DNA of 10,155 nucleotides from Burkholderiales bacterium (GTDB lineage Bacteria > Pseudomonadota > Gammaproteobacteria > Burkholderiales > UBA11063): contig JAJFBO010000066.1 in the NCBI GenBank assembly GCA_020697025.1, positions 1 through 10,155 on the forward strand, read 5' to 3'. The position numbers and the translations under genes were made by a program. Shown piece by piece: positions 1 to 7,247 of this stretch. The stretch's first letter is position 1, and every line of letters begins with the position of its first letter. The notes beneath the pieces are model-generated. The model did not search any database and was not told where the DNA came from. It worked only from the letters and a program-made list of their open reading frames with translations.

Positions 1-9
1 CTGGAACCA

Positions 10-1152
10 ATGTTAAATGCTTCGGGTTGGCTCCATATTGTCAGTGCTGCAGTTGTTTTATTGATTATACTGGTTTCAGCAGTGATTGCATATTATGTTG
101 TAGAACTAATAATCAAACTTATAACCAATAGATTTGTAAATGCCCAAAGTTCTGCTTTTTTGAGTGTTTTATCCAATAATCAAACTTTACATGCATTTGC
201 GCATATAGTATCAGGCTTAGTCATATGGTCAGGGAGTATGATGGTTACTGAACATAGCGATATATATTCAAATTATGAAGCAGTCGTACTGAATAAAATA
301 GCTTTATTATATATTTTTGTTACGTGCATGGTTATTCTTAGCCGTATAGTCTGGTCAATTAATATTTATTATGAAAAGCATTTCGATTTTGCTAAGCAGT
401 ATCCTATTTATAGCTATTTAAAAGTGATTATTTTATTTATATGGATAATTGGAGTGGTATTAGTCATTTCATTTTCTCTCCAAAAGTCTCCTTGGGCGTT
501 ATTAACCGGGGTTGGAGCGGTATCTGCGGTGTTTGTTTTAATATTTAGGGATACACTACTAGGTATTATAGCAAGCATTCAAGCTACTGCTTTAGATATT
601 GTCCGTATCGGCGACAGGGTAAGTCTTGCTAAATATGGTGTTGATGGCAGGGTTTTAGATATTTCAATTAACACTGTAAAAATAAGAAATGGGGATAATA
701 CTATAGCCAGTGTACCAACTTATATGTTAATAAGTGAAGTCGTACATAACTGGCGGCCCCTGGAAGAAGCCAGCAGCAGACGCATCAAACGTGCGGTATA
801 TCTTGATTCGGATAGTGTTATGGCCTGTGATAATTTACTTTTGGAAAAATTAAAAGATTTAGCGGTAGTTCGGGAGTATATGCTGGCTAGTCCGGAAAAT
901 GAGTTTATCAATCTTACATTATTTCGGGTAGTTTTTCAGGATTATTTGAAAAACCATAAAGATATAAACCATAATGAATTAACTATGGTACGTCATCTTG
1001 ACCCATTAAATATTGGTGGATTGCCTCTGGAAGTATATGCATATACAACTACTTATGATTTGGCAAAATTTGAGCAGATTCAGGCTGACATATTCGAGCA
1101 CTTGTTTTCAATGCTGCCAACATTCAGCCTAAAAGTATACCGCCAGAATTAA
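10..1152 (+). CDS. ybdG: YbdG-family MscS-type mechanosensitive channel (5' end uncertain)
   Basis: Inner-membrane channel of the MscS superfamily, YbdG (miniconductance, MscM) branch. This branch opens under membrane tension and helps cells survive osmotic downshock. Seen: about five hydrophobic segments (residues 11-36, 62-78, 97-113, 135-155, 164-190), then the pore-lining helix and soluble beta domain with RIGDRV (199-204), KYGVDGRVLDI (208-218), VKIRNGDNTI (223-232) and VPTYMLIS (235-242). The C-terminal part has SRRIKRA (256-262), NELTMVRHL (322-330), GLPLEVYAY (337-345) and QIQADIFEHL (356-365), all strongly recalling E. coli YbdG (415 aa). At 380 aa it is slightly short. By eye its N-terminus falls about nine residues short of E. 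coli YbdG, the frame is open back to base 1, and no good Shine-Dalgarno precedes ATG 10. The true start may therefore lie upstream of the window. It is convergent with typA. The family call is firm; the start is not. Confidence 0.9.
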   Translation: MLNASGWLHIVSAAVVLLIILVSAVIAYYVVELIIKLITNRFVNAQSSAFLSVLSNNQTLHAFAHIVSGLVIWSGSMMVTEHSDIYSNYEAVVLNKIALLYIFVTCMVILSRIVWSINIYYEKHFDFAKQYPIYSYLKVIILFIWIIGVVLVISFSLQKSPWALLTGVGAVSAVFVLIFRDTLLGIIASIQATALDIVRIGDRVSLAKYGVDGRVLDISINTVKIRNGDNTIASVPTYMLISEVVHNWRPLEEASSRRIKRAVYLDSDSVMACDNLLLEKLKDLAVVREYMLASPENEFINLTLFRVVFQDYLKNHKDINHNELTMVRHLDPLNIGGLPLEVYAYTTTYDLAKFEQIQADIFEHLFSMLPTFSLKVYRQN

Positions 1153-1188
1153 AATATAGTATTCCTAGTAACATGGTAATAAAGCCCC

Positions 1189-1335
1189 TTAATATTTTGC
1201 TAACGGATCATTACTCTTTGATGCTGAATTAAATTTAATAAAATCATCAGCATTATATTTGGTCTTGTTATTTTCTCGTTCTTGGACTACATAATAGCAA
1301 TAACTAATTTGCGGTAATTTAAATAAAAAGGCCAA
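1189..1335 (-). pseudogene. Short open frame, possible gene remnant (48 aa)
   Basis: On the minus strand a 48-codon frame runs from a TTG (1335-1333) to TAA (1191-1189). The product contains YYVVQERENNKTKYNAD followed by a polar tail ending in DPLAKY. The mix of residues looks protein-like rather than like random AT-rich translation. However, there is no ATG and no Shine-Dalgarno, and the only near-cognate start lies inside the typA terminator hairpin. It could be the 3' remnant of a decayed gene, a tiny gene with an unusual start, or chance. I do not recognise a family. Confidence 0.2.
1218..1255 (+). terminator. Possible hairpin terminator after ybdG
   Basis: The arms TGATGCTGA (1219-1227) and TCAGCATTA (1247-1255) pair over 9 bp with one G-U. 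The loop is a 19-nt AT-rich sequence, and a mixed T-rich stretch follows (TATTTGG, then TCTTGTTATTTTCTC). It lies about 70 nt after the ybdG stop. The T-tract is imperfect, so a structural or chance origin is possible. Confidence 0.3.
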
Positions 1336-1348
1336 CTAAAAGTTGGCC
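1321..1348 (-). terminator. Rho-independent terminator of typA
   Basis: A perfect 8-bp stem, GGCCAACT (1330-1337) and AGTTGGCC (1341-1348), has a 3-nt AAA loop on the plus strand. Read on the minus strand, it is followed directly by a T-tract (TTTTTATTT, 1329-1321), as expected for an intrinsic terminator. It lies 8 nt after the typA stop codon. On the plus strand the T-run comes later (about 1356-1364), so termination in that direction would be weaker. Confidence 0.88.
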
Positions 1349-1355
1349 ATATATA

Positions 1356-3164
1356 TTATTTTTTAAATGCACGCTTACGCTCAAGTTCATTTAAGAACCG
1401 CTTACGCAGACGTAAATTTTTTGGTGTAATTTCAACTAATTCATCATCGTCAATAAACTCAATAGCCCGTTCCAAAGTTAATGAAATAGGTGTAGTAAGC
1501 CTAACTGCCTCATCAGTCCCGGAAGCACGTACATTAGTTAATTTTTTACCTTTGATCGGATTAACTACCAAATCATTTTCACGGCTATGAATTCCAATAA
1601 TCATGCCTTCATATAATTTGTCCCCAGGCGATACAAACATACGTCCACGGTCTTCAAGGTTCCATAGTGCATAAGCAACTGCCTCACCATGCTCCTGAGA
1701 TATCAAAACTCCATTATGACGACCAGGGATATCAGCTTTTACCGGGCCATAATCATCAAATACATGAGATATAAGACCAGTACCGCGGGTAAGGGTTAAA
1801 AAGTCTCCCTGAAACCCAATTAAACCACGTGCAGGAATACGGTATTCCAAGCGGCTGCGTCCTTTGCCATCAGATGACATATCTACTAATTCACCCCGGC
1901 GGCGACCAAGTTCTTCCATTACGGCACCTTGGTTTTCTTCTTCGATATCAACAGTTAATAGTTCGTAGGGTTCACATTTTTCACCATTAATTTGCTTCAT
2001 TACTACATATGGTTTAGCAACAGCTAATTCATAGCCTTCACGGCGCATATTTTCCAGTAAAATTGTTAAATGTAATTCACCACGACCAGAAACCAGGAAT
2101 ATATCAGCACTTTCAGTATCTTCAACACGCAGTGCTACGTTAGTCAGTAATTCTTTATTCAATCTATCGCGTATTTGTCGGCTTGTAACAAATTTACCTT
2201 CAGTTCCGGCAAGCGGCGAAGTATTAACCTGGAAATTCATGCTTAGTGTTGGTTCATCAATAATAAGCATAGGCAATGGCTCAGGATTAGTTATATCACA
2301 AATAGTTTGCCCAATACCTAGTTCTTCAATACCATTAATCAAGACTATGTCACCAGCTTCAGCTTCATCTACATTAGTTCGTTCCAGGCCGTTAAAAACT
2401 TGGACCTGATTAATTTTTGCGATTTTTTTTGTGCCGTCAACCCCAGTTGCCAAAATCACCTGCTGGCCAGGTTTGATTTTACCTTGTCTAATGCGGCCAA
2501 TACCAATACGACCTACAAAAGATGAATAATCAAGGGCAGAAATCTGTAATTGCAAGCTGCCATTAACATCAGCATCTGGTGCTGGTACATGTTTTAAAAC
2601 TGTATCGAATAATGCTTCCATATTATTAGTGATATTGCTTTCTTCCAGTGTGGCAAACCCATTTAGGGCTGAAGCATATACTACAGGAAAATCTAATTGC
2701 TCTTCAGTAGCACCTAGTTTATCAAATAAATCAAATGTCTGGTCAATAACCCATTCAGAACGGGCGCCTGGACGATCAATTTTATTAATTACCACAATTG
2801 GTTTAAGACCTAATGCTAAAGCTTTTTTAGTTACAAATCTGGTTTGGGGCATAGGCCCTTCAACTGCATCAACTAATAATAACACGCCATCAACCATCCC
2901 AAGCACTCGTTCAACTTCACCGCCAAAATCGGCGTGTCCTGGTGTATCTACTATATTTATACGGGTACCTTTATAGTCTAATGACACATTTTTAGCTAAA
3001 ATAGTGATACCACGTTCTTTTTCAAGATCATTGCTATCCATAACGCGTTCAACAATAGCCTGATGGGTTGAAAATGTTCCAGCCTGCTGGAGTAATTTGT
3101 CTACTAAGGTAGTTTTTCCGTGATCGACGTGGGCAATGATTGCAATATTGCGAATATTTCTCAT
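1356..3164 (-). CDS. typA: Ribosome-associated translational GTPase TypA/BipA
   Basis: A translation-factor GTPase that binds the 70S ribosome at the EF-G/LepA site. It supports 50S assembly and growth under stress such as cold; this is family knowledge. At 602 aa it is the usual full length. The G domain has all five motifs: AHVDHGKT (11-18, P-loop), RGITI (51-55, switch I), DTPGH (73-77), NKID (127-130) and SAL (165-167). A beta-barrel domain follows, then an EF-G III/V-like region (SGRGELHL... at about 360, ARGLIGF in the C-terminal half) and the TypA-specific C-terminal domain ending [17 protein letters not shown]. Many stretches, such as [15 protein letters not shown], recall Neisseria TypA. 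ATG 3164 is supported by the family N-terminus ([15 protein letters not shown]). The Shine-Dalgarno is weak (AAAGAAAG, about 12 nt upstream). It is monocistronic, between its own promoter and terminator. Confidence 0.98.
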   Translation of the reverse strand: MRNIRNIAIIAHVDHGKTTLVDKLLQQAGTFSTHQAIVERVMDSNDLEKERGITILAKNVSLDYKGTRINIVDTPGHADFGGEVERVLGMVDGVLLLVDAVEGPMPQTRFVTKKALALGLKPIVVINKIDRPGARSEWVIDQTFDLFDKLGATEEQLDFPVVYASALNGFATLEESNITNNMEALFDTVLKHVPAPDADVNGSLQLQISALDYSSFVGRIGIGRIRQGKIKPGQQVILATGVDGTKKIAKINQVQVFNGLERTNVDEAEAGDIVLINGIEELGIGQTICDITNPEPLPMLIIDEPTLSMNFQVNTSPLAGTEGKFVTSRQIRDRLNKELLTNVALRVEDTESADIFLVSGRGELHLTILLENMRREGYELAVAKPYVVMKQINGEKCEPYELLTVDIEEENQGAVMEELGRRRGELVDMSSDGKGRSRLEYRIPARGLIGFQGDFLTLTRGTGLISHVFDDYGPVKADIPGRHNGVLISQEHGEAVAYALWNLEDRGRMFVSPGDKLYEGMIIGIHSRENDLVVNPIKGKKLTNVRASGTDEAVRLTTPISLTLERAIEFIDDDELVEITPKNLRLRKRFLNELERKRAFKK

Positions 3165-3228
3165 ATTAATTTTAACTTTCTTTTTATTAATCCCGAATTT
3201 TGGGCAATTCTATAAAATACAACCGAGC

Positions 3229-3257
3229 ATTATACCATAGTTGATTAGTATAAAACT
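3229..3257 (-). promoter_or_regulatory. typA promoter (extended -10)
   Basis: On the minus strand a perfect TATAAT (3234-3229) is preceded by TG plus one base (TGGTATAAT, 3237-3229), an extended -10 that can work with a weak -35. The -35 position at 17-bp spacing (3257-3252) reads AGTTTT and is poor. Transcription would begin near 3222, leaving a leader of about 58 nt before typA. Confidence 0.55.
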
Positions 3258-3285
3258 TCCCATTTTTGCTAATTTATTGTATAAT
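3257..3285 (+). promoter_or_regulatory. Promoter of the porin gene
   Basis: A perfect -10 TATAAT (3280-3285) stands 17 bp after TTCCCA (3257-3262), a 4/6 match to the sigma-70 -35 box. Transcription would start near 3292, giving a leader of about 30 nt with AAGAGGA (3309-3315 region) seven bases before the ATG. The -35 area overlaps that of the divergent typA promoter. Confidence 0.6.
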
Positions 3286-3321
3286 ACGCGGTTAAAATAT
3301 TTGTAAAAAGAGGATTATTAA

Positions 3322-4809
3322 ATGAGTAGACGCTATTTCGCGGCTATTTTTAATATATATATATTAGTATGTATATTGAAAAAAGAAAATAAATATCTAA
3401 AATATATTACTAAGTTAAATAAATTATGCCTGTTAGCATTTATGACGGTTAAAGCCCTGAATGTTAATGCATTACCTATGGCAGTGCCAATAGATACTGA
3501 AAGTGCAGTAGCAAAAAATGATTCTGCAGATGATACAGTAGAAGATGAGTTTCGTAATGACGTAAGCGTGAAAATGACAGAACAGGAAATCAAAGATTTA
3601 AAAAAGTCTTATATTTCGCCGTATAACTATTTACAAGACCCAATAGATTTAAATATGGGGTATGATAGTAGACTTGATACAGCAAATGGCACATATAATA
3701 TTGGTATTAGTGTGATAGCTGGAGAAAATCGTCCAATCAATCATGAAAACATGACTTTTAACACAGATGTTGGCGAGCACGTCAATGATAATGGTAGTGC
3801 CGATACTTATAGGACAACAGGGCAGATAGCTCCTACACAGGCATATATAAATTATCAGTATAGCAATAAAATAGATATTTCTGTGGGTAATATTTTAATT
3901 ACGACTCCATGGGTAAATAGCTTTGGCTCAGCTCAGGGTGGAACTTATGCAATGGGAAATAACTCTTATCAGGGAGTATTGATAAATGTGCAGGCCCTGC
4001 CAAGTTTGTTAGTAACCGGGTATACAGCGTGGGGATATTTACAATATCCTAATGGGTGGTATGGCCCACAAAATTTCTATAATACTACAAAAGGGGTATT
4101 AACTAATAGCCAACCAACTGGCGGTACCAGTGGAGTTGGTATCACCTGGAACCCGGTAAATAGTTATACCGGGCAATTATGGCTGTATAATTTTGCCGAT
4201 TATGCGAATATGGCGTACCTTAATAACTCTTACCATGTTGATTTAACCAAATTAACCAGTATCGATTTTGGGTTACAGGCATTTACTCAAACTTCTGCAG
4301 GTTCGGCAATTACTAATCAGGTGATGTCGCCAAATCAAACGACTACACTTGGCAATATATCAAGTAATGGTCTGGGTGCTAAAATAGCCTTGAATATCGG
4401 GGATAATATTACCAGTATATCATTTAATAATATTTTTGGAAATAATGGTTCATATTTAAATGGCGGTATGGTTACCCCGTATACCTATGGTATGGAAATT
4501 GATCCATTATATACTACGCCAGCACTGACTTCACTAGCTGAATTAGGTTCAGGTTATGCATATACTATCAGAAATAGCACATCATTTTTGGATAAATCAT
4601 TAAAGTTTAACTTATCCATGTCGCAATTTTTTATTAATCAGGTATATGCATCACAAGTTACCCAGATTACAGAGTATGACGCATCACTTCTTTATCGTAT
4701 ACCACGTACTAACATGAATATTTGGGCAAGGATGGTGTATTTGCAGCAGCCACCTAGCTTTGGCAGCGAGTTATGGCAGCCCAGAGTAATATTTAACTGG
4801 ACTTATTAA
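3322..4809 (+). CDS. OprD-like outer-membrane porin
   Basis: A probable outer-membrane beta-barrel for passive uptake of small solutes; the substrate cannot be told. Seen: a mature region rich in alternating hydrophobic/polar strands, Gly, Asn, Tyr and Trp, with no cysteine. The block ISVGNILITTPWVNSF (186-201) followed by YQGVLINVQALPSLLVTGYTAWGY (216-239) recalls the 'VGRQ...TP' region of OprD/Hof porins. The C-terminus LWQPRVIFNWTY is an amphipathic strand ending in an aromatic residue, the usual BAM signal. The start ATG has a strong Shine-Dalgarno (AAGAGGA, 7-nt spacing). The export signal is odd: a first hydrophobic patch (residues 5-19), a basic stretch (20-34), then a second hydrophobic segment (35-42) and a likely cleavage after VNA (50). 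An acidic segment (57-90) precedes the barrel. Its 3' end overlaps the convergent glycosyltransferase gene by 17 bp. The barrel call is firm; the exact subfamily is less so. Confidence 0.75.
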   Translation: MSRRYFAAIFNIYILVCILKKENKYLKYITKLNKLCLLAFMTVKALNVNALPMAVPIDTESAVAKNDSADDTVEDEFRNDVSVKMTEQEIKDLKKSYISPYNYLQDPIDLNMGYDSRLDTANGTYNIGISVIAGENRPINHENMTFNTDVGEHVNDNGSADTYRTTGQIAPTQAYINYQYSNKIDISVGNILITTPWVNSFGSAQGGTYAMGNNSYQGVLINVQALPSLLVTGYTAWGYLQYPNGWYGPQNFYNTTKGVLTNSQPTGGTSGVGITWNPVNSYTGQLWLYNFADYANMAYLNNSYHVDLTKLTSIDFGLQAFTQTSAGSAITNQVMSPNQTTTLGNISSNGLGAKIALNIGDNITSISFNNIFGNNGSYLNGGMVTPYTYGMEIDPLYTTPALTSLAELGSGYAYTIRNSTSFLDKSLKFNLSMSQFFINQVYASQVTQITEYDASLLYRIPRTNMNIWARMVYLQQPPSFGSELWQPRVIFNWTY

Positions 4810-5737
4810 TGTTACGATAAATATTTCTAATTAAATATAGCGGCCGGCGTTTAGTTTCAATAAACAACCGGCCAATATATTCGCCAAGTACGCCAATTCC
4901 AATCATCTGAAGTCCACTGAAAAATAGCATAAACAAAAGTAATGATGGATAGCCATGAACATCTATGCCAAATATCATCGTACGAATGAAATAATATATT
5001 GCATATACAAATGCAGATAGTGAGGTTAATAGCCCAATAAATGTCCATATTTTTAACGGAAATACACTAAAACTGGTTATTCCATCCAGGGAAAAACGTA
5101 TTAACTTCCAATAACTCCATTTAGTAGTACCGGCTGATCGCGGTTCACGACTATGATATACAAATTTTTCACGAAAACCAAGCCAGCTAAATAAACCCTT
5201 ATTAAACCGTACTCTTTCATCTAAGGATAAAAAAGCATCAACCGCTACACGGTCAAGCAGCCGGTAATCTCCAGCATTAGGTTCAAACCTGGTATCACTA
5301 ATTCTATTTATTAGTTTATAAAATAAATTTGCTGTAGATTTTTTTATAAATGAATCATGAATACGCTCTTCACGTACTGCAGTTACAATTTCATAACCTT
5401 CCTGCCAGTACCGGATCATTTGCAATATCAATTCAGGGGGGTCTTGCAAATCTGCATCTATTGCAATTACACAATTTCCCAAAGCATTGGCAAACCCGGC
5501 ATATAGGGCTGCTTCCTTACCAAAATTACGTGATAAATCAATTATTACTAGGTTATTAATTGTTTTTTGATATTCAATAAGTAAGTCTAATGTATTATCT
5601 GTGCTGCCATCATTTACAACAATTATTTCATAATCAAGAAGAGTTTTTTCTAAAACTGGCAAAACTCTATTAAAGAGTAGAGAAATAGTGGAGCTTTCAT
5701 TTTTCATAGGAATAAACACACTTATTTTTTTATTCAC
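4793..5737 (-). CDS. GtrB-type polyprenyl-phosphate glycosyltransferase (GT2)
   Basis: An inner-membrane enzyme of the GtrB/DPM1-like GT2 family. Such enzymes transfer a sugar from a nucleotide donor to undecaprenyl phosphate on the cytoplasmic face. Counting from the GTG start (314 aa): SVFIPMKNE (6-14), VNDGSTDNT (41-49), LSRNFGKEAALYAGF (68-82), the metal-binding DAD in AIDADLQDPPE (92-102), NAGDYRLLDR (154-163), KGLFSWLGF (180-188), then two membrane helices (about 229-252 and 264-286) and IGVLGEYIGRLFIETKRRP (281-299). All match phage/Shigella GtrB. I chose GTG 5737 over the in-frame ATG 5782. It has AGGAG six bases upstream, it gives the standard N-terminus, and it overlaps the upstream gene by only 8 bp (GTGAATAA), implying translational coupling. 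The sugar is unknown (glucose in classic GtrB). The 3' end overlaps the porin gene tail to tail. Confidence 0.93.
   Translation of the reverse strand: MNKKISVFIPMKNESSTISLLFNRVLPVLEKTLLDYEIIVVNDGSTDNTLDLLIEYQKTINNLVIIDLSRNFGKEAALYAGFANALGNCVIAIDADLQDPPELILQMIRYWQEGYEIVTAVREERIHDSFIKKSTANLFYKLINRISDTRFEPNAGDYRLLDRVAVDAFLSLDERVRFNKGLFSWLGFREKFVYHSREPRSAGTTKWSYWKLIRFSLDGITSFSVFPLKIWTFIGLLTSLSAFVYAIYYFIRTMIFGIDVHGYPSLLLFMLFFSGLQMIGIGVLGEYIGRLFIETKRRPLYLIRNIYRNINKSS
4842..4873. other. GC-rich hairpin just after the porin stop
   Basis: GGCCGG (4842-4847) pairs with CCGGCC (4868-4873), and inside it GTTTA (4849-4853) pairs with TAAAC (4861-4865), leaving a 7-nt loop and small bulges. It lies 33 nt after the porin stop codon, within the 3' coding end of the glycosyltransferase gene. 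No T-tract follows on either strand, so it is not a standard intrinsic terminator. It could protect the porin mRNA 3' end, or it could simply be coding sequence. Confidence 0.3.
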
Positions 5738-7091
5738 TACAAGCTCCTGTAACAATGCTTTTCTTACCATAAAATGCAGCAAAACCTATATTTCTAAAAT
5801 CTTTTTTATTTTCGGTTATATCATCAAAGTAGACTGGGTATTTTAAAATTATATTTGTGCAATTTCTAGGTACAGCTAAATTCGCTGCAGCATTATTTTT
5901 TAAGATTTTTTCACGCTTCAAATTAAATTTATATAACTGGTAATACGAAATAGTCACGTATGCGATAATTATTAGCCCTATATTATAAAAGAAATAGTTA
6001 TATTTTTCTATATCAAAATTTCTTAACTTGTAGTGAAAAAATTTAAAGAAAGTCAAAAATATGATGCTGTCCATTATAAGAAGCATGCGTCCGCTAATTG
6101 GCGAAAAATAGGCAACTTCCACAAAAGAAAGTATGTGTATATTTAATAAAATTAGTAAAAAACTGAGAGTTATAACTAGTTTATGCGGAATAATCTTACG
6201 GTTTCTATAGGTCGAAATCCCGATCCATAATAAAATAAAAGCGAAAACAATATGGTAGCCGTACCTAAAAAATTGAACATAAGTCATAAAAACTTTACTC
6301 AAAATTCCATAATGCAAAATATTGCCTTTTGACAAATAAGTTTGCTGGCGCAAAAAGTTGCCTGGCGCTTTAATCGAAATTATTCCGCAAATTACTACGG
6401 CTAATAAAAAGATAATATATTGAGTTTTGATTAAATTATATAAAGGCTTTTTAAAAACTATATACACTATAAATACACTTAAATATATATCGGCTATGAA
6501 AGCAATATAAATTTCGTTGTAAAAACCGATAAATATTCCGCCTAAACCGTAGAGTAAAATCTGCCACCATGGGTCATTTTGTTTTATTTCTAAAGTTATA
6601 TAAAATTTCCAGATAATAGTTAATAGGATTAAGGCTCCCCAGGCATATTGTATCGCAACAGTTTTCCATAAAAAATCCTGGGCAAAAGTGCCAATTAAAA
6701 TAAAATATGTCAAATAAAGTAAGCTAAATAAGCCCAGTTTACTTTTATGATTTTTGCCCAAGGCCAATTTATAAATTAGATTTAAAATAGAAACTAGTAC
6801 CAGTGAGTTGACAATATTAATTAAAGGTATAAAGTAACTAAGATATGATTTACTAAACAAGACGTAGGCGAGTATTTCAGCACTAAGTCTTCCGCTCCAG
6901 CCATAATAACTATTTTTTAAGGCTAAAAATAATGTACCATTATTTAATACATCTATAGCAGATCTGACAAAATCATCAGCGACTAATGGCTGATGGCAAT
7001 TCCATACCAGGAATATTACAAATAAGCCGAGATTAATTAAAAAAGGCTGACTGTTATTTTTGTTAGCTAATTGTGCCATAAAATTTTTCAT
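5730..7091 (-). CDS. DUF6056-type polytopic membrane protein, putative GT-C-like glycosyltransferase
   Basis: A 453-residue, very hydrophobic protein with about ten membrane segments (first at 16-32, last near 368-386) and a soluble C-terminal tail (about 390-453). Motifs typical of DUF6056 proteins, as I recall them, are visible: ADDF (38-41) and WSGRLS (65-70) in the first periplasmic loop, FYNE (190-193), and APGNFLRQQ (242-250). PISGRM (331-336) is also present. An acidic pair plus an arginine motif in the first outer loop fits GT-C glycosyltransferases that use lipid-linked sugars in the periplasm, but activity is not proven for this family. The direct downstream partner is a GtrB-type enzyme with an 8-bp overlap. 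That supports a role as the acceptor-specific transferase (GtrC-like) decorating O-antigen or another surface glycan. ATG 7091 has no Shine-Dalgarno; ATG 7079 (residue 5) is an alternative start, also without one. Codons are AT-rich like the neighbours. Confidence 0.7.
   Translation of the reverse strand: MKNFMAQLANKNNSQPFLINLGLFVIFLVWNCHQPLVADDFVRSAIDVLNNGTLFLALKNSYYGWSGRLSAEILAYVLFSKSYLSYFIPLINIVNSLVLVSILNLIYKLALGKNHKSKLGLFSLLYLTYFILIGTFAQDFLWKTVAIQYAWGALILLTIIWKFYITLEIKQNDPWWQILLYGLGGIFIGFYNEIYIAFIADIYLSVFIVYIVFKKPLYNLIKTQYIIFLLAVVICGIISIKAPGNFLRQQTYLSKGNILHYGILSKVFMTYVQFFRYGYHIVFAFILLWIGISTYRNRKIIPHKLVITLSFLLILLNIHILSFVEVAYFSPISGRMLLIMDSIIFLTFFKFFHYKLRNFDIEKYNYFFYNIGLIIIAYVTISYYQLYKFNLKREKILKNNAAANLAVPRNCTNIILKYPVYFDDITENKKDFRNIGFAAFYGKKSIVTGACSE
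5744..5748 (-). promoter_or_regulatory. Strong Shine-Dalgarno that sets the GTG start of the gtrB-like gene
   Basis: AGGAG (minus strand, 5748-5744) lies six bases before GTG 5737-5735, inside the last codons of the upstream membrane-protein gene. No comparable site precedes the longer in-frame ATG at 5782. Confidence 0.8.
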
Positions 7092-7096
7092 GCAAT

Positions 7097-7126
7097 ATTA
7101 TACTATAAAATATATGTAGAATTATA
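7097..7126 (-). promoter_or_regulatory. Candidate -10 elements before the DUF6056/gtrB unit
   Basis: Two perfect TATAAT boxes occur on the minus strand, at 7102-7097 and 7126-7121. The nearer one would place the transcript start at about 7090, essentially on the A of ATG 7091. The farther one would give a leader of about 23 nt. Neither has a convincing -35, and the region is so AT-rich that one or both may be chance. Confidence 0.35.
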
Positions 7127-7211
7127 AGCATAAGCTACAAAATTAAGCTTAAAAATAAAAGGTAATTTATTTGTTTGATATCAGTAGGTTAAGATATATC
7201 CATAAAAAAAA

Positions 7212-7241
7212 TCGACTTACCCTTAGGTTTTGTGGTATAAT
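7212..7241 (+). promoter_or_regulatory. Extended -10 promoter reading toward the lipoprotein
   Basis: A perfect TATAAT (7236-7241) with the extended TG (TGGTATAAT, 7233-7241) lies 18 bp after TCGACT (7212-7217), a 4/6 match to TTGACA. The same nine-base extended element stands before typA. Transcription would start near 7248, about 480 nt before the lipoprotein ATG. This implies either a very long leader or a separate small RNA. Confidence 0.5.
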
Positions 7242-7247
7242 TTTAAG

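Noticed and set aside
720..911. 63-codon minus-strand open frame inside the channel gene
   Set aside because: It lies wholly within the well-matched YbdG-like coding region, and its Ser/Leu-rich translation is typical of antisense shadow. No ribosome site was seen.
2629..2976. 115-codon plus-strand open frame inside typA
   Set aside because: It is antisense to the conserved G domain of typA and is Ser/Thr/Pro-rich, as expected of a shadow frame.
4857..5559. Short open frames on both strands inside the GtrB-like gene
   Set aside because: They overlap the conserved GtrB coding region in other frames and have no features of their own.
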